This document shows positions 35,601-47,600 of a stretch of 64,000 nucleotides of DNA, piece by piece. The stretch spans positions 3,735-67,734 of the forward strand of contig VZSE01002493.1 in assembly GCA_013398275.1 (NCBI GenBank), in the 5' to 3' direction. Position 1 is the first letter of the stretch, and the number at the start of each line of letters is the position of its first letter. The position numbers were made by a program, and so were the translations under genes. The DNA comes from Promerops cafer (lineage: Eukaryota; Chordata; Aves; Passeriformes; Nectariniidae). The notes under the pieces were generated by a model. The model was not told the origin of the DNA. It ran no database searches and worked only from the letters and a program-made list of their open reading frames with translations.

Positions 35601-38600
35601 GCTGTTGCTGAAACAAGCCAGGATGCCAACAGCCTTCTTGGCCACCTCGGCACACGCTGGCTCGTTTTAAGCTACTCTCAACCAGCACCCGCAGGCCCTT
35701 TCCCACTGGGCAGCTTTGCAGCCACTCTGCTCAGCCCGTGGTGCTGCAGGGGTTGTTGTGACCCAAGCACAGGACCTGGTACTTGGCCTTGTTGAACCTC
35801 ACTCAGTTGGCCTCAGACCATCAATCCAGCCTGTCCAGACCCCTCTGTAGGCCCTTCCTCCCTTCCAGCAGATCCTCACACTCCTGCCTAATGTGGTGTA
35901 CAGCATCCTCAGCCAGTCAAGGGAGGGGATTGTCTTGCTCTGCTCTGCAGTGGTGCAGCCTTAACTTGAGTCCCATGTGCAGTTTTGGGCGCCACAATAT
36001 AAAAAAGACATTAAACTGTTAGAGAGTGTCCAGAGGAGGGCCATGAGGATGGTGAAGGGGAAGTTGTATGGCGAGTTGCTGAGGTCACTTGGTCTGTTCA
36101 GCCTGGAGGAGACTGAGGGAAGACCTCATTGCAGTTTGCAGTGTTCCAGCATCCTCACAAGGGGCAGGCACTGATCTTTTCAATCTCATGACCAGTGACA
36201 TGACTCAAGGAAATGACATGAATCTAAGTCAGTGGAGGTTTATGTTGGATATCAGGAAGAAGTTTTTCATCCAGAGGATGGCTGGGCACAGGAACAGGTG
36301 CGCTGGGGCAGTGGTCGTAGCACTGAGCCTGTCTGAGTTCAAGAAGCATTTGGACAATTCTTCCAGGCACATGCAGTGATTCTTGGGGTGTTCTGTGCAG
36401 GGCCAGGGGTTGGACTCAATGATCCTCATGGGTCCCGTCCAGCTCAGGATATTCTGTGATCCTGTGGAGTTGTCTGCCAGCTGACTGAGAGTGCTCTTGA
36501 TCCCCTCATCCAGATCATTGATAAAGAGAATCTGTATTGTGCTGGTTCTTCGCTGTCAGTTCACCCTGCTGTGATGTTTTTGTAGGACTTTGTGTGTAGT
36601 TTCCATGCAACTTCATATTTTACCTTTGTCTCCCTTCCAGAAGGTGCTCAGGGCTCTGGGGCTGTTGAATCAGCAGCAGGTGTACTGATAAAACTCTTCT
36701 GTGTTCACACCAAGTGAGTATGTGTGTGCAGCTTCTGTGGTTGTCCTAACCCTGCACTGATCTGTAGAAATTTAAGTTAAATTCTTTTGCTCATAACAAA
36801 AGCTACTTAGCCCCATGGAAATTTCTGGCTGTGGTGTGTATGGCCTTACCAGGAGGTAGCTCTGAATGATGTGACAAGCTTGTATTTCCCTGGCCATGAG
36901 TGATTTAAGAGTTGTGCTCATACACAAGTGCTGGGAAACATCTCGAGTACCCTGGGTGGCAGAACTGGGTGACACAGCTGAGTGAGGATCACCTTCTGTT
37001 CCTTCTGTGACAGGCAGAAAACACTGGAGCATTTTCCAAGGGAATTAGTTCAGTGAAGAGCAATCTTCTGAGCTTTAATGATGCCTTAAGTCTTCTCTTG
37101 GTGCCTCTTAAGCTGATCAGAGATGCTTGTTTCTTTCTAGGGCCCTACAGGATGTGCAGATTAGATTCCAGCCTCTTCATAGCCCTGACACAAGTGCTTC
37201 CATGCCTTCCCATAGCTCTCATGAAGAATTTGGTGAGCACGTGTGTTAAATTGGTCTTCAGTGTTGCTGAGCCTTTAAAGGTTATTGGTGGGGAGAGCAG
37301 GAGGGTGGTTTTGGGTATCTCTTTGTACTGCAGTGGTGTCATTGCATAAAGGGTTCTGAATATGGAGTAGCAGTGAAGCAGGAAGCTGGTTAGACCCTGA
37401 CTGTGAGTATGGAGTTTGGGATGTGTTAGACCAGGAGTGCTAATGCTTTGTGCATGCTTGAGTTCACCTTCCTGGGTGATTTGGCACTTGTGAAAGAAAC
37501 TTGAAGTTTGTCTCCTGTCAGGTGGAAGAGATCAGAGTGACAGCAGAGCTGTGGGAGTAGAGGGGGCTGGGCTGTCTGTGATGAGCTCTTTCAGCTCATT
37601 CACCATTCTGGGATGTGGCAGTTCAACTGGCCTTGCTTTTAGGGAAGAAAGGAAGCTTGGCCATTTTATTATCAAAGCTTGATAAAATCCAGTCTGACAT
37701 ACAAAGAGAAAGCATCACACAGGATTTTCTTTGCTCTGGGCTTTGACTGGGATGTTGCAGTGTTTTTGCTTGTTGTTTTTGGAATCAAGCATGGCATGCA
37801 ATGGCATAAGTTTGTAGTTGATGGAATTAGAGCTTTAGTTTTGGAGGGAAGTTCCAAACTGATTTGTATCTCTCCCTTGAAGCTTTTCCAGACCACATGG
37901 CTGATCTGGGCACGGAGGGGCTGGGATCTGAAAAGGAGTCTGTGCACGGCTCCCAGCCAGACCTGCGGCGCATCGCTGATCTGCCTGTGCCAGCAGACTT
38001 CCTTTCCCTCTCCAGTGATGCCAAACCCAAGCTGATGACTCCGGATGCATTCATGACACCAAGTACTTCTCTTCAACAGGTAGTCAGAGATCAGCACTGT
38101 TATGGTGATGCAAGGGATGAGGGTGGATTTTGGTACTTCTGGACACACTTTTCCAGCTGTAATGACTGTGATAAGCTTTGCTAGCTGAATGCAGAGCACA
38201 CATGAAACTCTGCATGTAACCAGACTGAGCAGAGACCTGTTGGCATATCTAAAATGCTGAACTGGCCTAAGCTTGTGTTGTAAGTGCTGTGTTTAACTGC
38301 AAAAACACTGATGTAGATGTGCTTTGTAGAAATAGGGGTTTGCTAAATAACTGTATCTGAGCTGGGAGACTGCTCTTACTGGTTTGCACATATTGTTTGG
38401 GGTTATAACTGTAATGGAGGAAAATATGCCACCCCTGCACATCCTGTCTGATGGGGTCCTGTGGGAGTGCAGATCTGAAATGACCAGGTAGGTAGATGGG
38501 ACTGTTCAGACTTGTAAGACCCCGCTGGAGTACCCCACTCTCTGCCATAAGCCCTCTGCCTCTGCACTGGTGAGGTCACTTTGGGGACAGCATTCCTCAG

Positions 38601-41600
38601 TAAAAGCAGCCATATGATGAGGATGTTTTGGGACTTGCCTTTGACCAGCACCTGAGCACCTTAGCAGAACAACCCAACCTATGGGGGTGTTTTGTATTCC
38701 GCCTTCACCAAAGACTCTCTAGGAGTCTGTCTTTCTCAGGCTGAGTTGTGTGGTTGCCCTCTGTCCCTTCCTGACTGCTGTGTGTTTCCTTACAGATCGC
38801 TGTCTCTCCAGGCAGCAGTGTCAGTTCCCTGACTGCAGTCACAGCCATGAGCAGCACTTCTGTCACAGATGCCTCTCTGCCCAGGTAAATAGCACATGAG
38901 TTAAATAATACATCTGCAGCTGAACTGACACAGGCCTTTGGGATAGCACAGAGCTGTAGCATGTCTTGTAGGAGAGGAGATTGTAACCACAGTTAGAAAC
39001 TGGCCTGAGTCCCAATGTCCCTGTATAGGCAGCTGTCTGCATCCCTAATGCAGCTTGGAACATGCCTGTTGTCATCTAGGGGCCAGCAGGAGTGTTTTAT
39101 GTGCCTCATAGGGATTCTGTTATTGCAGCTCAGTTTTGTTGCTCTACATGCTTTTCCCAAAGGGCCATTGTTGTTTGCAGGTAAGAGAACACTGCAGCCA
39201 CCAAGCACAGGGAGAGAATTAGCACTGGTAGGAAAATCTTAATGTGTGACAGGGGGTTGGGCTGCATAACAGGTGAGAACTTCACTTCTGGGGGTTGGGA
39301 AAAGGAGGGAGACCTATCTCATAGTGTCCTGTTTCTCCCTGTACTCTGTACAGTGTGCACTGGAGATAAAACTGGTCCCTTCTCTCACTGACCCCTCAAA
39401 TTTAAAAGATTGCAATGCCCCGTTTTTTTTCTTTTTTGTTGTTTCCACTTAGCATCTCTCTGGGCTGTATGGGGACTAGGAGATGCAGGTGCTCATTGAC
39501 AGGGAGTAGCTGACCATGGTGGAAGGAGCAAGGGTTCCTCCACTGACCTTTGTACCCCATCTCCTTACCTTGAGTATTTGATGCAGATCAATAATTCCTT
39601 TGGGCTGCTTGATTTGCTGCTGTCTGTTTCTGCAGAGCTTCAGAAGACTTGACTGTGAGCCCCAAGATGCAGCTGGATACCAGCCTCACGCTGAGCAGCA
39701 GCAGCAGCAGTCTCCAGACCAGTCCTAGGAGTCACTCTGTCCTTATCCCAGGCCTCCCTGACAAGCTTACACCAAAGGCACCTGTTCCAGTAAGGCTCCA
39801 AATGCTGCTCCCTTCCTTCTCATGGGCCAAGGAACCTCTCTTTGGGCCTCTACAAGCTGAATTGCTCAGCCTGGAGAACAAAAGGCTCTGAGGAGTGGAG
39901 TGGCCTTTCAGTGCTTAAAAGAGATAAGAGTGACTTTTTACATGGGCAGGCAGGGATAGGGCATGGGAGAATGATTTTAAACTGGAAGAGGGGAGGTTTA
40001 GGTTAGATGTTAGGAGGAAATTCTTTTTTCAGGGGGTGATCGGGCACTGGCATAGACTTCCCAGGAAAGTTGTGGATGCCCCATGCCTGGAAGTGTTCAA
40101 GGCCAGATTGGATGGGGCTTTGAGCAACCTGGTCTTGTGGAAGGTGTCCCTGCCCATGGCAGTGGGGTTGGAACAAGATGAGCCTTTAAGGTCATTTCCA
40201 ACCCAAACCTTTCTAGGATTCTATGAAATTACACTTATTTGGATGTTAACAGGGACAGTGTGTGCCCTTTGGAAAACACAGCTGCTGGCACAGATGTACA
40301 GTCCAGTTTATTCAGCCACGTTGATGGAACATGTCCCTGTATAGAACAGCATGTCTCTGAAAACCAGAGACAGCTCTAGCTTGTGCTGTCGCTATCCCTG
40401 TGGCTGGGTGTGGTCAGCCTTTGAGTTAAGAGACCTGGAAAGGCTTATTCCTGCTTATTGGTCTGATGAGTCTGAAATTGTGATTTCCTATCCCTAAATT
40501 TTAATTTCCAGGTGTCGTGTAAAACAGATCATGACCAAAGCTTGAAACTGAAATAAGTTTTCAGTCCAGTTCAGTGTGAAAACTAATGTTCTCCTTCAAA
40601 GAGGAGGGAGTTTGGAGCAGAGCAGGGAGGTAGAATTAGTGCTATATTTTCTTTTGAAAGAGAGTTCAAACTAGCATTGGTTTAAGTGTGTTGTTAGCCC
40701 AGCTGAGAGTCCACTACATGTCCTGGGACCATTTTCCATCTGATGAAGGAGTGGGAGCCAGGGAATCACATGAGGAAGGATACAGCAGGCAGTTCCCAGA
40801 GGCAATTAGTGTAAGGCACCAGGGGTTCTTGCAGTGTCTCCACACTATCCTAAAGGCTCTTGTTTGATTTTTGTTTTCAGGTCGCACCAGGAAACTCCTC
40901 TCTAGCACTGGAACTGCAGGAAGTGGAGCCCTTGGTGGTGCCCCAGGCTTCTCCCACCCGTGAGCGCTCCCCAGATGTCATTTCCTCTGCTTCCACAGCC
41001 ATGTCCCAGGACATCCCAGAGATTGCTTCCGAGACCCTGCAGCGCAGCTTCGCGGCGGCTCCGTCCGGCCTCCCTGGGGAGGTGCTGGAGCCCGGGCACC
41101 ACGCAGACAGTATGGCCTCAGCTGCCTCAGCCCTGCACCTGCTGTCTCCCAGGAACCGCCACAACTCTGAGCACAGCCACCACTCTTTGGACATGCCTCC
41201 AGTGGAGGTGGACAGACTGAATGCTCCATCATTACTGGAGACTGCTTTAACTCAGGAAAATGCCTCTTCCGACAGTGTTGTGAGTCAGCCGTGGCCAGCG
41301 GCTCCTGACATAACCCGGGAAACCAGGAACAGCATGGCAGACAGGTAATCACTTGGGTTTGTCTGGCACAGGGCAATTTGTTTGCACTTGCCAAATTGGC
41401 AGCTTGGTGAAAAGCTCTCATGTTGTGATTAATCCAGAGCAGTTCTCCATTCCTCTTTCCCTTAAAGGATCTGATGAGTCAGCCTTCCTCTGCACTTGGT
41501 CTGTATGCTGTGTCCTGAGCTTCCTCGGCCACCTCTAACCATTTTTGCTCTCTGATACCCTTTGCAGCATAAATGATCTCTGTTAAGAAGGTGAAAAATC

Positions 41601-44600
41601 TACTTTGTTCGCCTTAATGTTCACATGGAGACTTGAGATTTTTTTTTTTGTGTGCTCTGGAAAACAAGCCAGTACAAGCCACGTTCTGCCCCAGGTGATG
41701 CATTCCTGCAGGCTTTTGTTGAATCAGTTGACAAAATAACTGACAGGTTTGCTTGTATGTCTCTCTTCTAGGATTGGCTCTATGCAGCTAGTGTTATAAA
41801 TAAATAAAGTACTTTAGCAGTCAGAAAGTAAATGGCAGTGGAGCAGGAATGAATGATGGTGCAACATCACTTAGGCTGCTTAGAAGGAGCAATTTGTTAT
41901 GCTGGACCAGTGCTGGGTTTCATCACAGAATTAGTCTCCTTGTCTTGTAGTGGGATGAGAACAGCAAGATGCATCTGGCATCTCCAGAGACCACTTAGGC
42001 TAGGGCTACATACACCATGTGAACCTGCAAACACCTTCCTTTTCAGCAGGACTAGAAGGCTGAGAGGGTCAGTGTTGTCTCTCAGGTAATCCTGAACTGT
42101 TCACTCATCAGAATTGCAAAGAAAGGCCTCACCTTGTGCCTCCACAGGTGAGGATGTTGTTCCAGGAAACAGTCCCATCAGATGGCTCTGGGGAGGGCAT
42201 TAAGATTGTGTTTCTACACAATATTTTTTCTTTCACCCATAATATGAACTTGAGAAAATACTTCTGTAGGAGGTTGCAACTCCCCTCAATCCCATTCTGT
42301 CTTTGAATTCTTCTGGATGTCTTATGTCAGAATACCAGATCAGCTGTCTCTGACTGTGATAAGAGATTTCACAAGTCCTCACTTCTGTGTAAAGTCCTTC
42401 CTGCAAGCTGCATTCAGGCAGACCTAACTGACAGCCTAGAAGCACGTGCAGTTTGTTTTCAAAATCATTATGATACTCAGACTAGATCCACTGTTACAAT
42501 TCTGTCTGTTAGAGCTGACCTATCAAATTCACACACTTCCTCAGATACTTTAAGGAACTAAGAAGCACTGATGATTTTTGCTTCAGTGATCAGTATTAAA
42601 TGAGGAAAAACAAACCCAAGATGATGCTATTCATGGAAGTATGGTGTGCTGCCAGGTTTGAGTAGTGGCTTACCTCTCTTGTATGAACGTCTGTTGGGAG
42701 ATGGTTCTTGGTTACTACTTCAAGCATAGCTGAGCTGCTTCTCCGTTTTTGAGGCCCCAGAAAAGCACATGGACAAGTTCAAGTGCTTAGTGCCTCTACA
42801 CAACACCTGCCTCATCCTGGATCTGTGGGATCGGTGTGGGGTTGATTTTTGTTACAGACTTTCTATCAGGATCTCTCATGAGGCATGGAGAGAGTGAATA
42901 TCCAAGCTGAAAAAGACTTTCATGATGGTATTTTCTTTTTTCCCCCTCTCTAGCCCAAGGGATGAGGTTGAAGAAAAGCACAAGAGCTCTTCCTACCATC
43001 GACATAGCTACCACCTTCTGCAGCATGACAGCCAGGATGCCAGTGCAGAGCAAAGGTACCAGAGTGCTCAGCCCCCTCTCTTGCCCTGCATGGACTCAGC
43101 TCAGGCTCATTCGTGCCTCTGTCCCCAGCCAGCCTTCACATGTGGGGTGAATGTCTCTGCTTTGTCTCCTGACTTAATGTGTGCTTGCAGCCCAGCTTCC
43201 CTAATGTTCTGATGACTTCAGCTCATCTCAGGATTGGCCTCTGGGCACTCTCAGTTTATTCTCTGTAGGGAAAGGTTTGATTGTGCTGCTTCTAAAAGCA
43301 TGGACCAGGCTTGGTTTAATTACCCGTAAAACCCTATTAAGGGATCCGTTTCCAAATATTGTGCCTTATATAAGGTAGCAAGGGTACCTCAGGAGTAAGT
43401 TTCTTGCTTCTGACATATTTCGTCCCTTATGAGTCCCCCTGAAGTTCTGTGGGCACATGTTGTGTGCCAGACAAGTTCAGCCCTGTTTGACAGCTGAGGG
43501 TTGTCCACAGTCCACACGTAAATTCAGACTGAAATGTGCAGCCTGGATTGGAAGCTGGTCAGCAGGTGAAAGTCTCCAAGATACTGAGGATCACAGATGT
43601 CTTAGGCTCACCTGCTCCTCCTCTGTTCTTGCAGTGCATTCTGTGTCCAGTGCTTGCTGTCTGTAAAGCTGTAAGGATGTGCTGTGCTTGGGTTCCCTGC
43701 TAGGCCATCCTGGGGCCCGTGTGCCAGCATTTGCAGCTAAACAGGCCTTGTTCAGCCACGCTGCCTGGGCCCTGCCCAGCACTCGAGCTCAGCCTGAGCA
43801 GACCTGGATCAAAGCAGAGCAGCCTGTCCTGAACTCTGTAGAGGTGACTTTGAAAGGTTAAGGTGGGGATGTCTGTAGCTGACTTTGGCCATGTGTGGAT
43901 GGAGAGCTGTGTGAATCCATCCCTGCAGTGAAGGCTGACACAGTCCAGTGCTGTGAGTGATGTCCTCTCCCCTGCTGTTCCTTCCCAGTGACCACGATGA
44001 TGAAGTTGCAAGCTTGGCTTCTACGTCAGGTGGATTTGGTGCCAAAGCATCTGCACAGAGGCTGCCTGTGAAGGACTGGAAAGTGAAGGCTTCCCCCCGG
44101 GCTTCCCCAAAGCTAAAGCGGAAGGGCAAGAAAGACGACGGGTACGCTGCGCTTGCCAGGCTCGGGAGGCTCCGGGGCCAGCTGGGCAGGGCCACAGCCT
44201 CTTGCAGCCACTGGGGTCTGGGGCAGCAGCCAAGTGCTCCCAACCCTTGCCCTGTTTGCAAAGGGCAGGAACCCCACAGAAAGCTTTGCTGGTGACTCAA
44301 ACACTGACTGGCACTCGGGCATGGGAATAGCTCTGCACTATCTCCATCTGGGACTCACAATCCAAAATATAGCCTGGGCTTGAGAACAATGTGTGGGAGG
44401 TAAATTACACCTTGTGAAGGGACACTGGGCCCTTTCACTGGTTTTAGTGAAGGCTTCATTGGAACTGTGATGCTCTGAGTGTCACAATGGCCTCCATTTT
44501 TAATTGGCCTCTGGACAGTGGCACAGTGCCCTTGTTCAGCAATATCTGTCACTTGTTACCTGCTTGCTGCTTCTGTGTGTTTCTAAACATGACTATATCA

Positions 44601-47600
44601 ATATCCTGTAAGTGAAAATTGGTGGCTGGAAAGGTTTGCCCATGGCACGTTAGACCAATCTGTCTGCATCAGTGTGAGGAGAGCAGCAGAGCTTCTGCAC
44701 GGTACTCCCTCCTCTTCTTGTGTTCCCATAGCTCCATGATTTGGATCTCTGGCTGTGCAGATCACAACAAAGATGGGCTATGGCATTTAATTCTGGCTGT
44801 GGTCCTGCACAGTGACACCTGGAAGTTCTTGGCCTCTGAAATGACTTCCACTTTTTCTGTCTCAATCTTTTTAAAGTTCCTGAATGGATACTGTCTGGGA
44901 ACTAAAAATGTTTACTTTTCTTCACTGATCTGTGACTTTGATGGAGACATGCAATATTAGTGGATCAGTTCAGTGTTTTTCTTTATTCTGCTGCATGAGC
45001 TGGAGTGCCTCACTAGTTTCTTCACCTTGAGAGCTGGAATCACACTAGATGATTTGTGCTCATTCATTCTAAATTTTAATAAATGAATACTTTTTTTGGT
45101 TTTTGTTTGGTAAAATATTGTGAGACTTTCAAAAGGTGTTTGACAAGGTCTTCCCTGGCTTCAAATTTGGACAAAACTGAAAAATCAGTGTGCAGTGCAC
45201 TTTGTGACAGTTCTCATTATCACTTGGTTCAGGTCTCTTCCCTGCAAAGGGATCAGTCTGTAAGGAATTTCAGAGTCTATGAACAGTGTAAATGATAGTG
45301 TCACACTGCTGTAAGGACTGGGATTTCATCACCTTCCCATCATTCTCCATGTTACACGAGCCAAGCTGGAGTTATGAGCTGGAGTGTAAAGTCTAAAGCA
45401 ACCATAGAATGTATGATCTGTTTTGGCAGAATACTTGGATAATAAGAGGAGTTAATTGACATAACTGGGTTACTACTCTTTCTCTGTTTATTTCCAGGGA
45501 TATGAACCAGTCACCAAGATCATCTAACAACCAGGTGAGTCAGAGCTGCTCTTCATGATGCTTCATGTCTTACTAGGAAAGACCTTAGAGGAAGTTCATC
45601 CCAGTTCCTTGAAGTATCATGGGTCATTTATTAATTCTATGCAGGAACCTTGCTTTATCAGTTTATTCTTTGGCACAACAGTTCTTGGGAACAGGCATTA
45701 AACTGGTCCTGTTGGCTGCACTGTGTGTTACACTTCACTTCCAGGCACAGGGGTTGACTCAATACTGAGCAGAAAGCTCAGCTGACCTCCAGTCTTGTTA
45801 GAAATGAATGCTTGTCCTCTCCACGTGTAGGTGACACCAGAGTTCCAGGATGAGGTGATGTGCATCCTGAGGAGCCAACAGCGGGAACTCTCCGAGCTGC
45901 GGCAGAACCAGGTGGAGCTGCTGCAGAGACTCACAGATCACCTCGATGCCATCCAGAGCTCCCTCATGGGCCACGTGGAGAGGGTGATCGACTCCCAGCA
46001 GGAGCAGGAGCGTATCCTTGTTTGCAAGCCTTGAGTGGAAGGCTGCAAGGCAGACTTGAGGCATGAGGAAGGCTCAGAAAGGTCGAGGATCTTGGGAGCC
46101 TGGGGCCGTGGGTGCAGTACAATTGCCTGGCTGCAGTAAAACTATTTCAGTTCCTCTCAGGCCAGGAAACTCATAAACAGAACAGAGAACTGACACTTTC
46201 TCTGTGCCATTAAATCTTAGTTACCCATTAAGCCGTAAGTGCTGCACTGCAGGTGTAGAGCAGAGGTGCTCTTGGTACATTATCCCCCCTCAGCAGTGGC
46301 CCGTTGCACAAGAGTAATTATGGGCTGATCCTTTCCTTCCTTTCCTCCTTAAGGGAAGTCAGTACTTGCACCAGAAATGGCATCTGGCTGCCATACTGCA
46401 CAGCTGGATGTAGAATTATCTTGTTTGTCCACATTTATTCATATGGTGGTCTACAGGTCCCTTATGTGTTGTCTGAGAAGTATTTTCTTTTGCTGCTTTA
46501 AAACCTGGTATCCAATTATTTGTATTGTATTATGAGTCATTGGTTCCTGTGTACATTTGCTGCACTGAATTTGGTTATGTTCTCCAAAGTGAGCAGCTCC
46601 AGCCTATCTCATGTCTGAAACCACTCTTAACTTCTATGACACTCTTAACTTCTATAACTTTCTCTATTAATTAGTCTTGGATTTTCCTTTTTTGACCATC
46701 AGTCTGATATTCACAGATAATTTCGATACCTTTCTACTGAATTTCAGTGTCTAGAGCTATATTGTAATACTAGAATAATTTTTCCTTTCTCCACAACTTT
46801 ATGCATGGACTGAATTTTGTCAGCAGCTGAATTGTCATTTCATTGTTTGTTTTGTCAGAGTTTGGTGTTAGTTTGTTTAAGATGTGTTTGTGTTGTTGGC
46901 TCCTTCAAAGAGGTTGCTTGTTTCATGAGATATGAGCAGCCTGAAGCCTGGATTTGCTCCCATGCACTGTATCACTTACGTCCACTAATTCCATCCTATA
47001 GACACACTTTTACCAACTTGCTGTTTATGGATATTGGACTTGATGGTTTCTGGTGTGCTGGTTTTGGCTCAGATGGAGTTAATTTTCTTCACAGCAGCTC
47101 ATGTGTGTTATGTTTTGGATTTGTGACCAAACCAATGCTGATAACACACTGATGTTTTTGCTGGTTCACTTTCTCTAAGCCCTGTCAAGGCCTTCTCTGT
47201 TTCTCACGCTGCTCCACCAGGCAGAGGCTGGGGGTGGTCAAAAGCTCGGAGGGGACAAAGCCAGGACAGCTGACCCCCAGTGACCAAAGTGCTGCCCCAC
47301 ACTGTGTGGTGCTGGGCTCAGCAGTAAAGGCTGGGGGAAAGGAGGAGGAAGAGGAGACACCTGGACTGATGGAGTTTGTCTTCCCCAGCCACCGTTAGGC
47401 ATGAGGGAGCCCTGCTTTCCTGGGAATGGCTGAACACTGCTCGCCGATGGGAAGTAGTAAATGAATTCCTTATTTTGTTTGGTTGGCATGTGCAGCATTT
47501 GCTTTACCTCTTAAACTGTCTTTACCTCAGCCTTTGAGCTTGCTCACTTTTACCCTGCCAGTTCTCTCCCCCATCCTGCTGCAGAGGAGTGAGTGAGTGG

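Noticed and set aside
40860..41421. Several alternate-frame and antisense open frames over the large EDC4 exon
   Set aside because: The frame giving LELQEVEPL, SPDVISSAST and SMASAASALHLLSP is clearly EDC4; the others are shadows of GC-rich coding DNA.
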